The notes under the pieces: generated by a model
What the model saw: only the letters and a program-made list of their open reading frames with translations
Told to the model about the DNA's origin: nothing
Database searches by the model: none
From: Planctomycetota bacterium
Lineage (GTDB): Bacteria > Planctomycetota > SZUA-567 > JAFGGJ01
NCBI GenBank assembly: GCA_016930595.1
Contig: JAFGGJ010000046.1
Location: forward strand, 1 to 32,539
Direction of reading: 5' to 3'
DNA: 32,539 nucleotides
Part shown: piece by piece, positions 31,908-32,539 of the stretch
How positions within the stretch are numbered: the first letter of the stretch is position 1
Layout: every line of letters begins with the position of its first letter
Position numbers and translations under genes: made by a program

Positions 31908-31930
31908 ATCCGCCTCGTTTCCAGCACGCC

Positions 31931-32539
31931 TTATATTACGAAGTTCTCAAGGTATTTTTTGCCGAGTACCAGGCCTTCCTCCTTGCCCACCGACCCGTCC
32001 TCATGCTCAATGGATAGTACGCCCTTGTAACCGGCCTTGCCCAAGGCAGACACGAATTCCCCCCAGTCCACGCGCCCGCGCCCCGGTATCGTGTATCTCC
32101 ACCATCCGCGGCCCAGGTATCCCACGCGCCGCCGGATGGAATCATCTATCGACGTATCCTTGGCATGCGTGTGGAATATCCTGTCGGCATACATGCGCAC
32201 TCCGCCGACGTAGTCTATCCCCTGCCACAACAGGTGGGACGGATCGTAGTTGAAACCGAAATTGTCGGCGCCGACGACTTCCAGCGCCAGGTCCCACAGG
32301 GAAAAATCCTGTATACAAGTCGCATACCAGTTTTCCATGGCAACCTTCAGTCCCTTGTCGGCGGCGTACTTACACACCGGCTTGTACACGTCGGCGAGGG
32401 CATGGTTTATGGATTCTTCCTTCGTCTTGCCTTCCAGCGGCAGCCCGGCCAGCACGCACAGAACGTCCGTCCCGAACTCCACGCAGCGGTCAGCCGCCTT
32501 CTTCAGGCCTTCCACCGACTTCGCCGGGTCTTTCAGCAC
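31931..32539 (-). CDS. Sugar phosphate isomerase/epimerase (AP2 TIM barrel), 5' part beyond the window
   Basis: 202 residues visible, C-terminal part only; the frame is open to the right edge. Barrel motifs are VAMENWYATC, FGFNYDPSHLLWQG with the Asp/His metal site, FHTHAKD and VLSIEHEDG near the end. The acidic and His residues expected for metal binding are present. It belongs to the same family as the gene at 13741-14499 but differs in sequence. Transcription of the dehydrogenase probably starts upstream of this gene, outside the window. Confidence 0.88.
   Translation of the reverse strand: MLKDPAKSVEGLKKAADRCVEFGTDVLCVLAGLPLEGKTKEESINHALADVYKPVCKYAADKGLKVAMENWYATCIQDFSLWDLALEVVGADNFGFNYDPSHLLWQGIDYVGGVRMYADRIFHTHAKDTSIDDSIRRRVGYLGRGWWRYTIPGRGRVDWGEFVSALGKAGYKGVLSIEHEDGSVGKEEGLVLGKKYLENFVI

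Overview
The window is a GC-rich bacterial chromosomal segment of about 32.5 kb with 22 recognisable protein genes, one of them cut by the right edge, and one truncated gene stub. I see no rRNA, tRNA, phage, transposase or CRISPR array. Several proteins imply a cell with two membranes: two lipoproteins with Cys lipoboxes and a putative outer-membrane beta-barrel ending in Phe. The mix of DUF4091 glycosidase-like protein, GH4 glycosidase, Gfo/Idh/MocA dehydrogenases, AP2-type sugar isomerases, a UroD-type methyltransferase-like protein and RsbW/STAS regulators is typical of uncultured saccharolytic lineages around Planctomycetota, Lentisphaerota and Hydrogenedentota. That placement is inference from gene content; there is no marker gene to confirm it.

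Layout. At 0.3-2.7 kb a glycine-rich repeat lipoprotein runs leftward and ends at a strong terminator. Its promoter stands back to back with that of a rightward operon (2.8-6.7 kb) encoding a DUF4091 lipoprotein with a sensor-like tail and a GH4 glycosidase. A leftward Gfo/Idh-aldo/keto reductase fusion follows (6.8-8.8 kb), with a 38-codon UroD-like stub directly behind it. Then come a GT-C-like membrane protein and an S1/P1-type zinc hydrolase (9.0-12.0 kb, rightward). A leftward operon at 12.0-14.5 kb encodes a sugar isomerase, a GNAT acetyltransferase and an MFS transporter. At 14.7-16.3 kb is a duplicated ABC-2-like permease without an ATPase, and at 16.4-21.8 kb a 1,794-residue membrane-anchored multidomain surface protein.

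The 21.8-26.1 kb stretch is a rightward regulatory cluster: a small protein behind a near-consensus promoter, an RsbW-like kinase overlapping a STAS antagonist, a membrane-anchored coiled-coil protein with a LecA-like C-terminal domain, a UroD-type protein and a second STAS protein. A leftward TPR protein (26.1-27.6 kb) and two Asp23 paralogues (27.8-28.6 kb) follow. Divergent from these are the barrel protein and a ferritin-like/VIT1 iron transporter (28.8-30.7 kb). The right edge has a Gfo/Idh dehydrogenase and a partial AP2 isomerase in one leftward operon.

Functionally, the left, middle and right parts suggest import and NAD(P)-dependent handling of unusual sugars. The 22-26 kb cluster looks like a partner-switching signalling unit wired to the envelope. 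The best candidates for something new are the giant protein with a PDZ domain that seems inserted into a lectin-like sandwich, the RsbW/STAS/LecA-like/UroD cluster, the DUF4091-sensor fusion and the oxidoreductase fusion with its UroD stub.
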